Of a stretch of 63,202 bases of DNA, positions 53,035 to 60,944 are shown one piece after another; the first letter of the stretch is position 1, and each line of letters begins with the position of its first letter. Source of the DNA: Deltaproteobacteria bacterium (lineage in GTDB: Bacteria; Myxococcota_A; UBA9160; SZUA-336); contig JAJDAJ010000081.1 of NCBI GenBank assembly GCA_029261925.1, positions 1 through 63,202 of the forward strand. Direction: 5' to 3'. A program made the position numbers and the translations under genes. Below the pieces are notes generated by a model. It ran no database searches, had not been told where the DNA came from, and was given only the letters and a program-made list of their open reading frames with translations.

Positions 53035-53810
53035 GATCCGCTGCCGCGCTCCAGGCGCACGAACGTCGAGGGCTCCGCGCGCAGCACCAGCAGGTCGTCG
53101 TGGCGCAGCACCTCACCCTCGACACGCAGCGGCTCGGCGATCCAGGCGTCGAGCTCCGCGTTCAGCCGCCTTCCGTCGGCGCCCGCGAGCAGCAGGTAGC
53201 TGGCGTTGCCCAGCGCGTCGCGCACGAGCAGCACCGGTGGCACGCCACCGCTGATGCAGCGGGCCGCACAGGCGCGATGCGGCTTGAGCCGACCGGGCTT
53301 CATCACGCCGAGGTAGCACTTGCTGTCCACGATCTCGCCGCGGAAGCTCATCCGCCCCAGCGACTCCGGTGCGCCCGGCGGCGGCTCCGGCCCGTCGAGG
53401 ACCTCGGGCGGCCCGTCCACGAGCTCGATCATGGTCGCGTCGTCGCGGTAGACCAGTGTCCCCTCGACGCGGACGCGGCGGCCGTCGAGGCCGGCCACCC
53501 GCGCTCCCGCCCCGGCCTTGCCGAAGCCCACGAGCAGGTAGCGCGACACCCCCGGCCCGGAGTCAACCGAGCCCGGCCGCTCGACGCGCAGCTGCGGGTA
53601 GGGATCCGTCGCGATCCAGCCCTCGAAGATGCGCGTCTTTCCGAACTCGAAGTACGCGTCGTCGAAGTCCTGCTGCGAGACGACCAGGAGCGCGGCCAGC
53701 GCCGCCGCGAGCAGCAGCAGGGCGCTCACGCGGGCGCGCACGAAGCGCGCGATGCCGGCCGGAGCCCGCTGGGCCCAGCCCACGTAGAACTCGTCGTCGC
53801 GCTCAGGCAC
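53031..53810 (-). CDS. Membrane-anchored protein with a CxnCxxxC motif, unknown function
   Basis: A 259-residue protein with one membrane helix (about 29-45), cytoplasmic N-terminus and a large outer domain. Residues 50-135 form a beta-rich, OB-like segment. After a Pro-rich link (140-150) comes a conserved-looking metal or redox segment with Cys165 (VDSKCYLGVMKPG), His178, Cys181 and Cys185 (PHRACAARCISGGVPP). I recognise the motif only from uncharacterised proteins beside Rieske/ferric-reductase-like genes. The GTG at 53810 gives an 8-nt overlap with the Rieske gene, so the two are translated together. A haem- or metal-binding partner of the Rieske protein is inferred. Confidence 0.78.
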   Translation of the reverse strand: MPERDDEFYVGWAQRAPAGIARFVRARVSALLLLAAALAALLVVSQQDFDDAYFEFGKTRIFEGWIATDPYPQLRVERPGSVDSGPGVSRYLLVGFGKAGAGARVAGLDGRRVRVEGTLVYRDDATMIELVDGPPEVLDGPEPPPGAPESLGRMSFRGEIVDSKCYLGVMKPGRLKPHRACAARCISGGVPPVLLVRDALGNASYLLLAGADGRRLNAELDAWIAEPLRVEGEVLRHDDLLVLRAEPSTFVRLERGSGS

Positions 53811-54846
53811 CGGCTGCTCCGGCGATGGCTGCCGGCTCCACGCGCGTTCCCGCGGGCAGGGGCCGCGGGTGTACCAGTACCCGGCCACCGCGCACGCGCA
53901 CGCGGAAGGTCGGCAGGCGCTCGGTGAATGGCGCGGGCGCGCAGCCGTCCTCGGGTCGGTACTGGAAGCCGTGCCACGGACAGGTGACCAGCCCGTCCAC
54001 GATGCGGCCCTCGCCCAGCGGTCCGTTCTGGTGCTGGCAGACGTTCGAGAGCGCCGAGATACCGCCGGCGTGGCGGAACACCGCCACCCGCTCCCCGGCC
54101 AGGGTGGTCACGTGGGCGCGGTCCTCGGCGATCTGCTCGACGGCGCAGACGTCGACGAAGCCGTCGTCGACCGCGGTGCCGGATCCCGGCTCGCGCTCTC
54201 GCCAGGCCGCGACGACGTGCAGCGCCACCAGCCAGAGCAGGCCCGCGCCCAGCGCTCCTGCGAGCAGCGGGTGGGTCTCCGTCTGCAGGACGCCGAGCGC
54301 CACGTGACCCACGAGCAGCGCGTAGGCCAGGTACACCCCCATGTGCAGCGCCTTCCAGACGGGGGCGGTCAGGTTTGCGAGCCAGAAGTCGTGGCTCGTC
54401 GCCGCCATCAGGAAAAGGATCGCCAGCGCGCCGAGCCCGAGCGGCTGGAAGGGGAACTGCGCCACGCTGTCCAGGCGCGGGTTGGCGCTGAGCACGCTGA
54501 CCAGGGGGTTCACGTCGCCCAGCGCGTGGAACTGCACGATCGAGAACGCGCCGTGCGCGAGCGCGAGCACGAACATGCTCACGCCGAGGTGCCGCCGGTT
54601 GTACAGCAGCGGCAGGAAGCGGCGATCCAGCCGGCACAGCGGGCCGATCGAGAGCACCACGTGCAGCAGGAGCAGGGCCGCGGTGCCCAGCGCCCGGATC
54701 AGCAGCGTCTCGGCGGTGGCCGCGGGATACAGCGCGGCGCCCAGACCGATGAAGAGCGCCAGGTAGATGGCGATGCCGATCCAGAGCCAGCGGTCGTAGA
54801 CGCGCTTGCTCCGGGTCCACTGCACCGCGCGGTACGCCTCACCCAA
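53803..54846 (-). CDS. Ferric-reductase-like transmembrane protein fused to a Rieske [2Fe-2S] domain
   Basis: A 347-residue protein. The N-terminal 215 residues hold about six helices with His residues spaced as in ferric-reductase-like haem proteins (His62, His98, His168, His181). A Rieske domain follows (about 230-330) with both cluster ligands pairs: Cys270-x-His272 (NVCQHQNGPLGEG) and Cys289-xx-His292 (CPWHGFQY). It should move electrons between a soluble donor and membrane haem. The MGEAYRAVQW start directly follows the 153-residue gene by 10 nt. Its partner and acceptor are unknown; the next gene overlaps it by 8 nt. Confidence 0.88.
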   Translation of the reverse strand: MGEAYRAVQWTRSKRVYDRWLWIGIAIYLALFIGLGAALYPAATAETLLIRALGTAALLLLHVVLSIGPLCRLDRRFLPLLYNRRHLGVSMFVLALAHGAFSIVQFHALGDVNPLVSVLSANPRLDSVAQFPFQPLGLGALAILFLMAATSHDFWLANLTAPVWKALHMGVYLAYALLVGHVALGVLQTETHPLLAGALGAGLLWLVALHVVAAWREREPGSGTAVDDGFVDVCAVEQIAEDRAHVTTLAGERVAVFRHAGGISALSNVCQHQNGPLGEGRIVDGLVTCPWHGFQYRPEDGCAPAPFTERLPTFRVRVRGGRVLVHPRPLPAGTRVEPAAIAGAAGA

Positions 54847-54856
54847 GCGCGCCTCC

Positions 54857-55318
54857 TCAGGGCGCGGTCGCCGGGAGCGGTCCCGACGCCACGAGCGCCT
54901 GGTGCCCCAGGCTGTACAGGTACACGTGGCCGTCGCGCGCGGCCGCGTTGCGCGGCAGCGACATGCGCCGCCGCTGCGTCCCCGCGAGTCGTCCGATCAG
55001 GTGGGCGCGCTCCGGCAGCGCGTCGTGCGCCGCGATCGGCGACCAGTACACGAGCACGTCGGGTCGCTGCAGGTCGCGCGCGGGCCAGAGCTCGAGCACG
55101 GGGCCGTCGTCTCCGGTCCAGACGCGCGCGCGCACGCCGACGTCGTCGAGCAGTCCGTGCACCTCGCCGACCGGCGCGCCGGGCCCCGCGGCGGCGGCGG
55201 GCGCGGCGCTGAGCGGCGCTCCGGGGCGCGCCTGCAGCGCGATCAGGTAGCCCGCGGGCAGCGCGATCGCGAGCAGCGTCCAGATCACCCGGTGCGCGCG
55301 GCGCAGCGGCCGGATCAC
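54857..55318 (-). CDS. Small membrane-anchored protein, unknown function
   Basis: A 153-residue protein with one membrane helix (about 12-30) and an outer domain of about 110 residues. Visible features are LDDVGVRARVWTGDDGPVLEL, PDVLVYWSP and a tail reading HVYLYSLGHQALVASG. No cysteine pair or known family is seen. The GTG start overlaps the stop of the upstream 86-residue gene (GTGA, 55315-55318). It sits directly before the Rieske gene and is probably a subunit or assembly partner of that membrane complex. Confidence 0.75.
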   Translation of the reverse strand: MIRPLRRAHRVIWTLLAIALPAGYLIALQARPGAPLSAAPAAAAGPGAPVGEVHGLLDDVGVRARVWTGDDGPVLELWPARDLQRPDVLVYWSPIAAHDALPERAHLIGRLAGTQRRRMSLPRNAAARDGHVYLYSLGHQALVASGPLPATAP

Positions 55319-55575
55319 GGCGCGTCCGCTGCTGCGCGGCGGTGCGCGCCGGGCTCCTCCGGGCGGCCCGCGCCGCGCAGCCAGCGCAGCAGCAGCAGCG
55401 GCCAGAGCGCGGCGCTCCCGGGCAGGATGATCAGGCGAAACCCGCGGGTCGAGCCCACCGCGGCGGGATCGATCCGCGCCGCGCCGCGCCAGGCGAAGAC
55501 CAGGGCGAACACGATGCCCACGGCCGCGTACGCGCCCAGTGCACCCACGATCGTGCCGGCCAGCTCCGCGCTCAT
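55315..55575 (-). CDS. Small two-helix membrane protein, first gene of the Rieske operon
   Basis: An 86-residue protein with two hydrophobic helices (about 7-28 and 45-64) and a basic, Arg/Ala-rich tail (about 65-86). The ATG is preceded by GGGAGAG. It has no recognised domain but its strong ribosome site, clean hydrophobic pattern and 4-nt overlap with the next gene make it a credible gene. It is probably a small subunit of the redox complex encoded downstream. Function unknown. Confidence 0.72.
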   Translation of the reverse strand: MSAELAGTIVGALGAYAAVGIVFALVFAWRGAARIDPAAVGSTRGFRLIILPGSAALWPLLLLRWLRGAGRPEEPGAHRRAAADAP

Positions 55576-55712
55576 GCTCTCCCCGGGGTTCCTGCCTTCC
55601 GGAGCTGGGAGTCCGCCCGGCAGGCGCGCGTTTCAGCTCCCGCAGGGTAACCGGGGTGCCGCGTAACGGCGACCGCGTCGCGGGCATCTGCCCCGGCGGA
55701 AGGAGCATCCCC

Positions 55713-56165
55713 ATGCGAGAACGTCTGGCTCTCCCGACCGGCATCCTGCTGCTCGCCGTGCTGGCGCCCTGGCCCGCGCTCGCGATCGATCCCGTCTGGT
55801 CGAACTGGCGCGGCCTGGCGCTGCGCGGCCACGATCCCGTGGCCTACTTCGACGAGGCCCGCGCGCTGCCCGGCAGCGCCGACCACAGCCTGGAGTGGAA
55901 GGGCGCGACCTGGCGCTTCTCCAGCGCGGAGCGGCTGGAGCGCTTCCGTGCGGAGCCCGGCCGCTACGCGCCACAGTACGGCGGCTACTGCGCCTACGCC
56001 GTGGCCAGCGGCAGCACCGCGAGCGTCGACCCCGAGGCCTGGCGCATCGTCGATGGCAAGCTCTACCTGAACTACAGCCGCAGCATCCAGGCGGAGTGGG
56101 ACAAGGACGTCCCCGGGTACATCCGGCGCGCCGACGAGAGCTGGCCGCGCCTGCTCGCCGACTGA
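55713..56165 (+). CDS. Secreted YHS-domain protein
   Basis: A 150-residue exported protein. Residues 1-25 form a signal peptide (LPTGILLLAVLAPWPALA). The YHS domain follows: LRGHDPVAYFDEARALPGS, then WRFSSAERLERFRAEPGRYAPQYGGYCAYAVA near 65-95 (given in parts: ERFRAEPGRYAPQYGGYC). This is the pattern of periplasmic YHS proteins that often accompany metal or redox systems. The ATG at 55713 has an AAGGAG site; upstream in-frame starts lack one. It is divergent from the Rieske operon and could serve it, though this is only positional inference. Confidence 0.88.
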   Translation: MRERLALPTGILLLAVLAPWPALAIDPVWSNWRGLALRGHDPVAYFDEARALPGSADHSLEWKGATWRFSSAERLERFRAEPGRYAPQYGGYCAYAVASGSTASVDPEAWRIVDGKLYLNYSRSIQAEWDKDVPGYIRRADESWPRLLAD

Positions 56166-56172
56166 GGTCGTC

Positions 56173-56775
56173 TCAGAGCAGGCGCTGCAGCGCCTCGAGG
56201 TCGGGTACGTGCACGTCGGCCGCGGCGTGCAGGCGACGCGGGTCGCCGGGATCGACCTGCACGGTCAGGGTCCCGGCGGCGCGCCCGGCCTCGATGTCGA
56301 AGCGGTAGTCGCCCACGGTCACGGCGTGTGCCGGCTCCGCGGCCCAGCGCTCGAGCAGCTGCGCGATGCCGTCGGGGCTCGGCTTGGGCGCCGCCTCGGC
56401 GCGCCCCAGCACGCTGGCGGTCTCGAAGAACTCCAGCAGACCCACGGCACGCAGCGTGAGCAGTGCGGCCTCGCGGGTGTTGCGGGTCAGGATGCCCAGC
56501 CGCGCGCCCGCCCCGCGCAGCGCCGCCAGCAGCGCGTGCGCGCCGCGAGCCGGGCGCGCCTGCCGGGCCAGCTCCAGCTCGAGCGCGTCGAGGCGCTCGT
56601 GCAGCGGTGCCGCGCGCCGGGGGGGCATTCGCGCCAGCTCCTCGAGGATCGGCCGCCCCGGGGGCAGCCCCAGCTCGGCGCGGATCGCGTCGAAGTCGTG
56701 CGCGGCGAGCGTCAGTGTGCCGTCGAGGTCGAAGATCCAGCAGCGGCGTGTGCGCAGCGCGCGGGCCGCGCTCAT
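56173..56775 (-). CDS. HAD-superfamily hydrolase (phosphoglycolate phosphatase-like)
   Basis: A 200-residue HAD subfamily IA phosphatase. Motif I is FDLDGT with nucleophile Asp16 and Asp18; motif II Thr in ILTRNT near 107; motif III Lys in APKPSPDG near 140; motif IV acids in VGDYRFDIEAG near 160-167. A helical cap lies at about 25-95. Such enzymes remove phosphate from small metabolites. The start overlaps the stop of psd (ATGA, 56772-56775), so the two are co-translated. A phosphatase tied to phospholipid synthesis is possible but the substrate is unknown. Confidence 0.88.
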   Translation of the reverse strand: MSAARALRTRRCWIFDLDGTLTLAAHDFDAIRAELGLPPGRPILEELARMPPRRAAPLHERLDALELELARQARPARGAHALLAALRGAGARLGILTRNTREAALLTLRAVGLLEFFETASVLGRAEAAPKPSPDGIAQLLERWAAEPAHAVTVGDYRFDIEAGRAAGTLTVQVDPGDPRRLHAAADVHVPDLEALQRLL

Positions 56776-57641
56776 CGCTCGCTCGCGGCGAGCGCGAGCG
56801 AGCCCAGTCGCCGGCCCACGCGCAGCTCCGCGCCCGCTGCCGCCGCGTCGAGCTCGCCCGAGCCCGGTGCGAGCAGCAGCACCAGGGTGGAGCCGAATGC
56901 GAAGTGCCCGAGCTCCGCGCCGCGCTCGAGGCGCACGCCGGGGTACACGCGCTCGCGCGGCCCCGGGGCCCCGGTCTGTGTGCTCAGGTCCGGGTCGAAC
57001 GCCAGGTGCACCTTGCCGACCAGGGTCGCACCCACGGCGACCACGCAGAGCGCTCCGCCCGGTCCGCGAGCGTGCACGCAGATGCGCTCGTTGCGCGCGA
57101 AGAGCCCGTCCACGCACTCCAGCCCGGCGCGGTTCACGGGCCAGAGCGTTCCGGGCACGTGCACCGCGCGCTCGATCTCCAGGTCGCAGGGCGCGTGGAA
57201 GCGGTGGTAGTCGCGCGGTGAGAGGTACAGCGTGGCGTAGCGCCCCCCCTCGAAGCGCGCGGCCGCGGCGGCGTCGCAGAGCAGGTCCGCGATCGCGTAG
57301 GGGCGCCCCTTGAGCTGCAGCGCCAGGCCCTCGCTCACGCGGCCGGCCTGGCCCAGCGCGCCGTCGCAGGGCGAGAGCAGGGCCCCGGGCGCGGGGTCCG
57401 GCGGCCGCGCGCCCTCGGGCAGGGTGCGCGTGAAGAAGGCCTGGAGGCTCGGGTAGTCCGACAGCGGGGCCGCCACCTCGTCGCGATCCACGCCCGCCAG
57501 CCGTGCGAAGCCGCCGAGCAGCGCCGGGCGCAGCGCACGCGGCAGGGTCACGCCGGCCAGCCTGCCCGCCGCCCGCGAGAGCAGGTTGCGGGGCAGGGCA
57601 CGCAGCGCGGCGATCAGGATGCGGTGCTGGGGCTCGGCCAC
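56772..57641 (-). CDS. psd: Phosphatidylserine decarboxylase proenzyme
   Basis: A 289-residue Psd of normal short length. It makes phosphatidylethanolamine from phosphatidylserine. Key sites: Asp93 (SPCDGAL), His146 and His149 (SPRDYHRFHAP) and the self-cleavage site FGST (249-252), where Ser251 becomes the pyruvoyl group. The GTG at 57641 is selected because the family N-terminus (ILIAALRALPRNLLSRAAGRLAG region) follows at once; an ATG nearby is out of frame. It forms a two-gene operon with the HAD phosphatase and is divergent from the F420-type enzyme gene at 57697. Confidence 0.92.
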   Translation of the reverse strand: MAEPQHRILIAALRALPRNLLSRAAGRLAGVTLPRALRPALLGGFARLAGVDRDEVAAPLSDYPSLQAFFTRTLPEGARPPDPAPGALLSPCDGALGQAGRVSEGLALQLKGRPYAIADLLCDAAAAARFEGGRYATLYLSPRDYHRFHAPCDLEIERAVHVPGTLWPVNRAGLECVDGLFARNERICVHARGPGGALCVVAVGATLVGKVHLAFDPDLSTQTGAPGPRERVYPGVRLERGAELGHFAFGSTLVLLLAPGSGELDAAAAGAELRVGRRLGSLALAASER

Positions 57642-57682
57642 GGCCGGGCATGATGCCCCGGAAATCGCGCGGCCGCGCGGGG

Positions 57683-57688
57683 TAGCAT
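57683..57688 (+). promoter_or_regulatory. Candidate promoter of the LLM oxidoreductase gene (TAGCAT)
   Basis: TAGCAT ends 8 nt before the ATG at 57697; no ribosome site lies between them. Confidence 0.4.
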
Positions 57689-57696
57689 GCCCGCCC

Positions 57697-58620
57697 ATGC
57701 GAATCGGCGTCTTCCTTCCCGGCCAGCCCCGCAGGTCCATCGACACCCTGGTCGACGAGGCCCGGCGTATCGAGGCGTCCGGTGTGCACACGCTGTGGAC
57801 CGGGCAGCTCTACGACTACGACGCGCTCACCCTGTGTGCGCTGCTCGGCCGCGAGACCACGACGCTCGAGCTGGGCACCTGGGTGCTGCCGAGCTACCCG
57901 CGCCACCCTGCGGCGCTGGCCCAGCAGGCCATGACGGCCCAGGTGGCGAGCGACGGCCGGCTGGCCCTGGGCATCGGGCTGAGCCACAAGGTGGTGATCG
58001 AGAAGCGACTCGGTCTCGACTACTCCCGTCCAGTCGGGCACATGCGCGAGTATCTTCAAGTGCTGGCTCCACTGCTGCGAGGGGAGCCGGTCAAGCATGC
58101 CGGCGAGCTCTTCCGCGTTCGCTGGCAGGTCGAGCTGCCCGGCGTGCCCGCGCCGCCCCTGCTGGTGGCGGCGCTGGGCCCGCAGATGCTGCGTCTGACC
58201 GGCCGGCTCGCCGACGGGGCCGCGATCTGGCTGGGCTCGGCGCGCTACCTCGAGGAGTTCGCGCTGCCGATCCTGCGCGGCGCGGCGAGCGAGGCGGGTC
58301 GGCCGCCCCCGCGCGTGATCACGGGCCTTCCGCTGGCCATCTCGGACGACGCGGCCGCCGCGCGCGCCGCCGTCGCGGCGGCCGTCGGGCCGAGCGCCGG
58401 ACTGCCCTCGTACCAGGGCGTGCTGGAGCGCGGCGGCGCGAGCGCGCCCGAGGACGTGGGCGTGATGGGAGACGAGCGCGCCGTCGAGGCGCAGCTCGAC
58501 CGGCTCGAGGCGCTGGGACTGGCCGACTTCCACGCCGTCGTCTGCGGCGTGCCCGGTGAGCCGGGGTCGACCGAGCGCGCGCTGGAGCTGCTGGGCGACC
58601 GCGCGCGCCGCGCGGGCTAG
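57697..58620 (+). CDS. LLM-class F420-dependent oxidoreductase
   Basis: A 307-residue TIM-barrel protein. Blocks: MRIGVFLPGQPRRSIDTLVDEARRIEASGVHTLW (in parts: RIGVFLPG, EARRIEASGVHTLW), LELGTWVLPSYPRHPAALAQQAMTAQ near 58-83, LALGIGLSHKVVIEKRLGLDYSRPVGHMREYL near 91-120 and LVAALGPQMLRLTGRLADGAAIW. These match F420-dependent methylene-tetrahydromethanopterin reductase-like enzymes. It is the third such enzyme in the window. The TAG stop is the first part of a hairpin shared with the convergent DUF763 gene. The substrate is unknown. Confidence 0.9.
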   Translation: MRIGVFLPGQPRRSIDTLVDEARRIEASGVHTLWTGQLYDYDALTLCALLGRETTTLELGTWVLPSYPRHPAALAQQAMTAQVASDGRLALGIGLSHKVVIEKRLGLDYSRPVGHMREYLQVLAPLLRGEPVKHAGELFRVRWQVELPGVPAPPLLVAALGPQMLRLTGRLADGAAIWLGSARYLEEFALPILRGAASEAGRPPPRVITGLPLAISDDAAAARAAVAAAVGPSAGLPSYQGVLERGGASAPEDVGVMGDERAVEAQLDRLEALGLADFHAVVCGVPGEPGSTERALELLGDRARRAG

Positions 58621-58677
58621 CAGGCTGCGGAAGAACCCGCTCCCGTCGCCCCGCGGCGTTCTCGGGCCGAGCCTGCT
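58619..58677. terminator. Hairpin between convergent genes, overlapping a stop codon
   Basis: AGCAGGCT (58619-58626) pairs with AGCCTGCT (58670-58677), and an inner GAAC (58633-58636) with GTTC (58658-58661). It lies between the ends of the F420-type gene and the DUF763 gene and includes the last two bases of the TAG stop. There is no T-run, so Rho-independent ending is uncertain. The CTAG plus AG-rich tip recalls the 169-bp palindrome at 36910. Confidence 0.45.
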
Positions 58678-58689
58678 CCCGCCAGCCGC

Positions 58690-59961
58690 TCAGACGCCGG
58701 GCAGCGGGAGCTGGCCGTCGCGTGGCGTGCGCGGCCCGGGACGCGCGCGCCGGCGGTCGTCGCCGGCGGTCCGGCCGCCGTAGCCGGGCGAGCGCCGGCG
58801 CTCCCGCGCCAGCAGCACCTCGAGGGGCGGGCCCTCCGCCGTGCGCTCCAGCCAGCGCGCCTGCTCGTCCAGGCGGCGCACGGCGGCGAGGCGGTCGTCG
58901 TTGCCCAGCCGCGCGCGGTCCAGGGCCTCGCGCAGCACGCGCAGGGTCTCGTCGTACACGCGCAGCGGCACCGGGAACGGGTGGCCGTCCTTGCCGCCGT
59001 GGGCCATGGAGAAGCGTGCCGGATCGCTGAAGCGCGACGGTGTGCCGTGCACGACCTCGGCGACCAGCGCCAGGCTCTCGATGGTGCGTGCACCCACACC
59101 CGGTGTGGAGAGCAGCTCGGCGAAGTCGCGCGGCCCCGCCTCGGTGGCGGCGCGCAGCGCCCCGTGCAGGCGGCGCAGCACCACGTCCTCGCCCCGCACG
59201 TCGTGGTGGGCCGGCATCTGCAGGTGCGGCAGGGGCAGCGTGCGCGGCAGCGGCGCACGCGCGGCACGCGGCAGGGCGGCGAGCACCGCGTCGGGTCCGC
59301 GCGCCACCCAGTCGACCTGCGCGCGCCGCGCCGCTGCGGCGCGGCGGTCGGTCAGGTTCAGGATCTCGCCGCCTCCCGGGCCCTCGATCGCGCTGTGGGG
59401 TTCCTCGACGAAGCTGTGCAGATCCTCGGAGAGCCAGTGGTAGCGCCGCGCCTGACCCCGCGCGTCGCTCATGCCCTGCTGCACCACGACCCAGTCGCCC
59501 GCGTCGCTGACCACGAAGGCGTGCAGGTAGAGCGCGTAGCCGTCCTGGACCGCGGCGCTGTCCACCTTGGCGACCAGCCGGCTCGCGCGTCCGAGCGCCT
59601 CGCCGTCGAGCCCGGTGCGCTCGCCCACCGCGAGCAGCTCGTCGGGCGTGCGTCGCGAGTGGCGGCCGCGCCCCCCGCAGACGTGGAGCCCGACCTCGGG
59701 CGCCAGGGGCTCGAGCCCGCGCTTGAGCGCGCCGACCACCGAGGTGGTGATCCCCGACGAGTGCCAGTCCATTCCCATGACCGCGCCGAGCGACTGGAAC
59801 CAGAAGGGATGCGCCAGGCGCCGCAGCACCTCATCGCGGCCGTAGTGGTGGGCGATCGCCTCGACGATCACCCGGCCCAGCCGCTCCATGCGGGCCGAGA
59901 GCCAGCGCGGCACCCGGCCGCCGTGCAGAGGAAGGTCGGCGCTGCCCGTCCGGCGTCCCAT
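58690..59961 (-). CDS. DUF763 domain protein
   Basis: A 423-residue protein of the DUF763 family. The diagnostic start GSADLPLHGGRVPRWL is at about 6-21, and VMGMDWHSSGITTSVVGALK near 62-81 and GVGARTIESLALVAEVVHG (a helix-hairpin-helix-like segment near 290) follow. The HhH-like part suggests DNA contact, but no function is established for the family. The ATG at 59961 is chosen because the family N-terminus begins there. TACCCT ends exactly 6 nt upstream. It is divergent from the exonuclease gene. Confidence 0.88.
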   Translation of the reverse strand: MGRRTGSADLPLHGGRVPRWLSARMERLGRVIVEAIAHHYGRDEVLRRLAHPFWFQSLGAVMGMDWHSSGITTSVVGALKRGLEPLAPEVGLHVCGGRGRHSRRTPDELLAVGERTGLDGEALGRASRLVAKVDSAAVQDGYALYLHAFVVSDAGDWVVVQQGMSDARGQARRYHWLSEDLHSFVEEPHSAIEGPGGGEILNLTDRRAAAARRAQVDWVARGPDAVLAALPRAARAPLPRTLPLPHLQMPAHHDVRGEDVVLRRLHGALRAATEAGPRDFAELLSTPGVGARTIESLALVAEVVHGTPSRFSDPARFSMAHGGKDGHPFPVPLRVYDETLRVLREALDRARLGNDDRLAAVRRLDEQARWLERTAEGPPLEVLLARERRRSPGYGGRTAGDDRRRARPGPRTPRDGQLPLPGV

Positions 59962-59967
59962 CCGACC

Positions 59968-59973
59968 AGGGTA
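59968..59973 (-). promoter_or_regulatory. Candidate leaderless promoter of the DUF763 gene (TACCCT)
   Basis: TACCCT on the minus strand ends 6 nt before the ATG at 59961. Confidence 0.4.
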
Positions 59974-60012
59974 GCCCGGACTCCCGGCCGCGGCGCCCCG
60001 GGGTCGATCGCG

Positions 60013-60018
60013 TATCAT
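60013..60018 (+). promoter_or_regulatory. Candidate -10 box of the exonuclease-recC unit (TATCAT)
   Basis: TATCAT lies 20 nt before the ATG at 60039, with a GGGGGGGAG ribosome site in between. This unit therefore has a normal leader, unlike the divergent DUF763 gene. Confidence 0.4.
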
Positions 60019-60038
60019 GGCCCCGGGGGGGAGTTTCG

Positions 60039-60938
60039 ATGCGACAGCACGGACTCACGCGCAACGGCGAGCTGATCGTCCTGCAGCGGTTCCACGGCGG
60101 TGTCCGGGTCGAGCCGCCCGTCGGCGACGGCCCGCGCAACGAGGTGCTCGTGGTCGACGTCGAGAGCACCGGCCTCGAGCCCGGTCGCGACCGGCTGATC
60201 GAGCTGGCGGCGGCGCGCATCACCGTCGAGCGCGAGAGCGGGCGCGTGGTGGCACATGCGCACACCCGGAGCTGGCTCGAGGATCCCGGGAGACCGCTGC
60301 CAGCGGAGATCGTGCGCCTGACCGGGATCAGCGATGCCGACCTCGCGGGCCAGCGCATCCCCGACGACGACGTGCGCGCCCTGGTCGACGGGGTCGAGCT
60401 GATCGTGGCGCACAACGCGCGCTTCGACCGGGCCATGTGCGTGGCGCGTTTCCCCTGGCTCGAGTCCGACACCGCCCCTGCGTGGGGCTGCTCGCTCGAC
60501 CAGATCGACTGGCGGGGCTACGGCCACCGGCACGCCGACCTGGGCTCGCTCGGCAAGGACCACGGCTTCTTCTACGACGCGCACCGCGCCACGATCGACG
60601 TCGAGGCCCTGATCCGCCTGCTCGGCATGCGCCCCGACGTGAAGGATGCGCCCCCGTACCTGGCCGAGCTGCTCGCGGATGCCGCGCGCGACTGGTATGC
60701 CGTGGCCGCCTCGGGCACGCCCTACGACGCGCGCCACGACCTGCGCGCGCGCGGCTACCGCTGGGATCCCGACGCGAAGCAATGGCACACGCGCGTGGCC
60801 GCCGAGCTGCTCGAGGTCGAGCTCGACTGGGTGCGAGAGCTCTGCGCACAGTACGGATCGGGGCGGCCGGTGGCGGCGCAGATCCCCTTCCGGGCCCGCT
60901 TCGACGCCGCGTTCACGCCTGCCTGGGAGCCTCGCTAG
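60039..60938 (+). CDS. DEDDh 3'-5' exonuclease (DnaQ-like)
   Basis: A 299-residue exonuclease with the DEDDh residues in place: Asp40 and Glu42 (VVDVESTGL), Asp130 (AHNARFDRAM), and His182 with Asp187 (AHRATIDVEAL). It cuts single DNA or RNA strands from the 3' end, as the proofreading subunit of DNA polymerase III does. A C-terminal extension (about 225-299) contains DLRARGYRWDPDAKQWHTRV, a small domain seen in some stand-alone DnaQ-like proteins. The ATG has a strong ribosome site. recC begins 6 nt after its stop, linking it to double-strand break repair. Confidence 0.9.
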   Translation: MRQHGLTRNGELIVLQRFHGGVRVEPPVGDGPRNEVLVVDVESTGLEPGRDRLIELAAARITVERESGRVVAHAHTRSWLEDPGRPLPAEIVRLTGISDADLAGQRIPDDDVRALVDGVELIVAHNARFDRAMCVARFPWLESDTAPAWGCSLDQIDWRGYGHRHADLGSLGKDHGFFYDAHRATIDVEALIRLLGMRPDVKDAPPYLAELLADAARDWYAVAASGTPYDARHDLRARGYRWDPDAKQWHTRVAAELLEVELDWVRELCAQYGSGRPVAAQIPFRARFDAAFTPAWEPR

Positions 60939-60944
60939 CCGACG

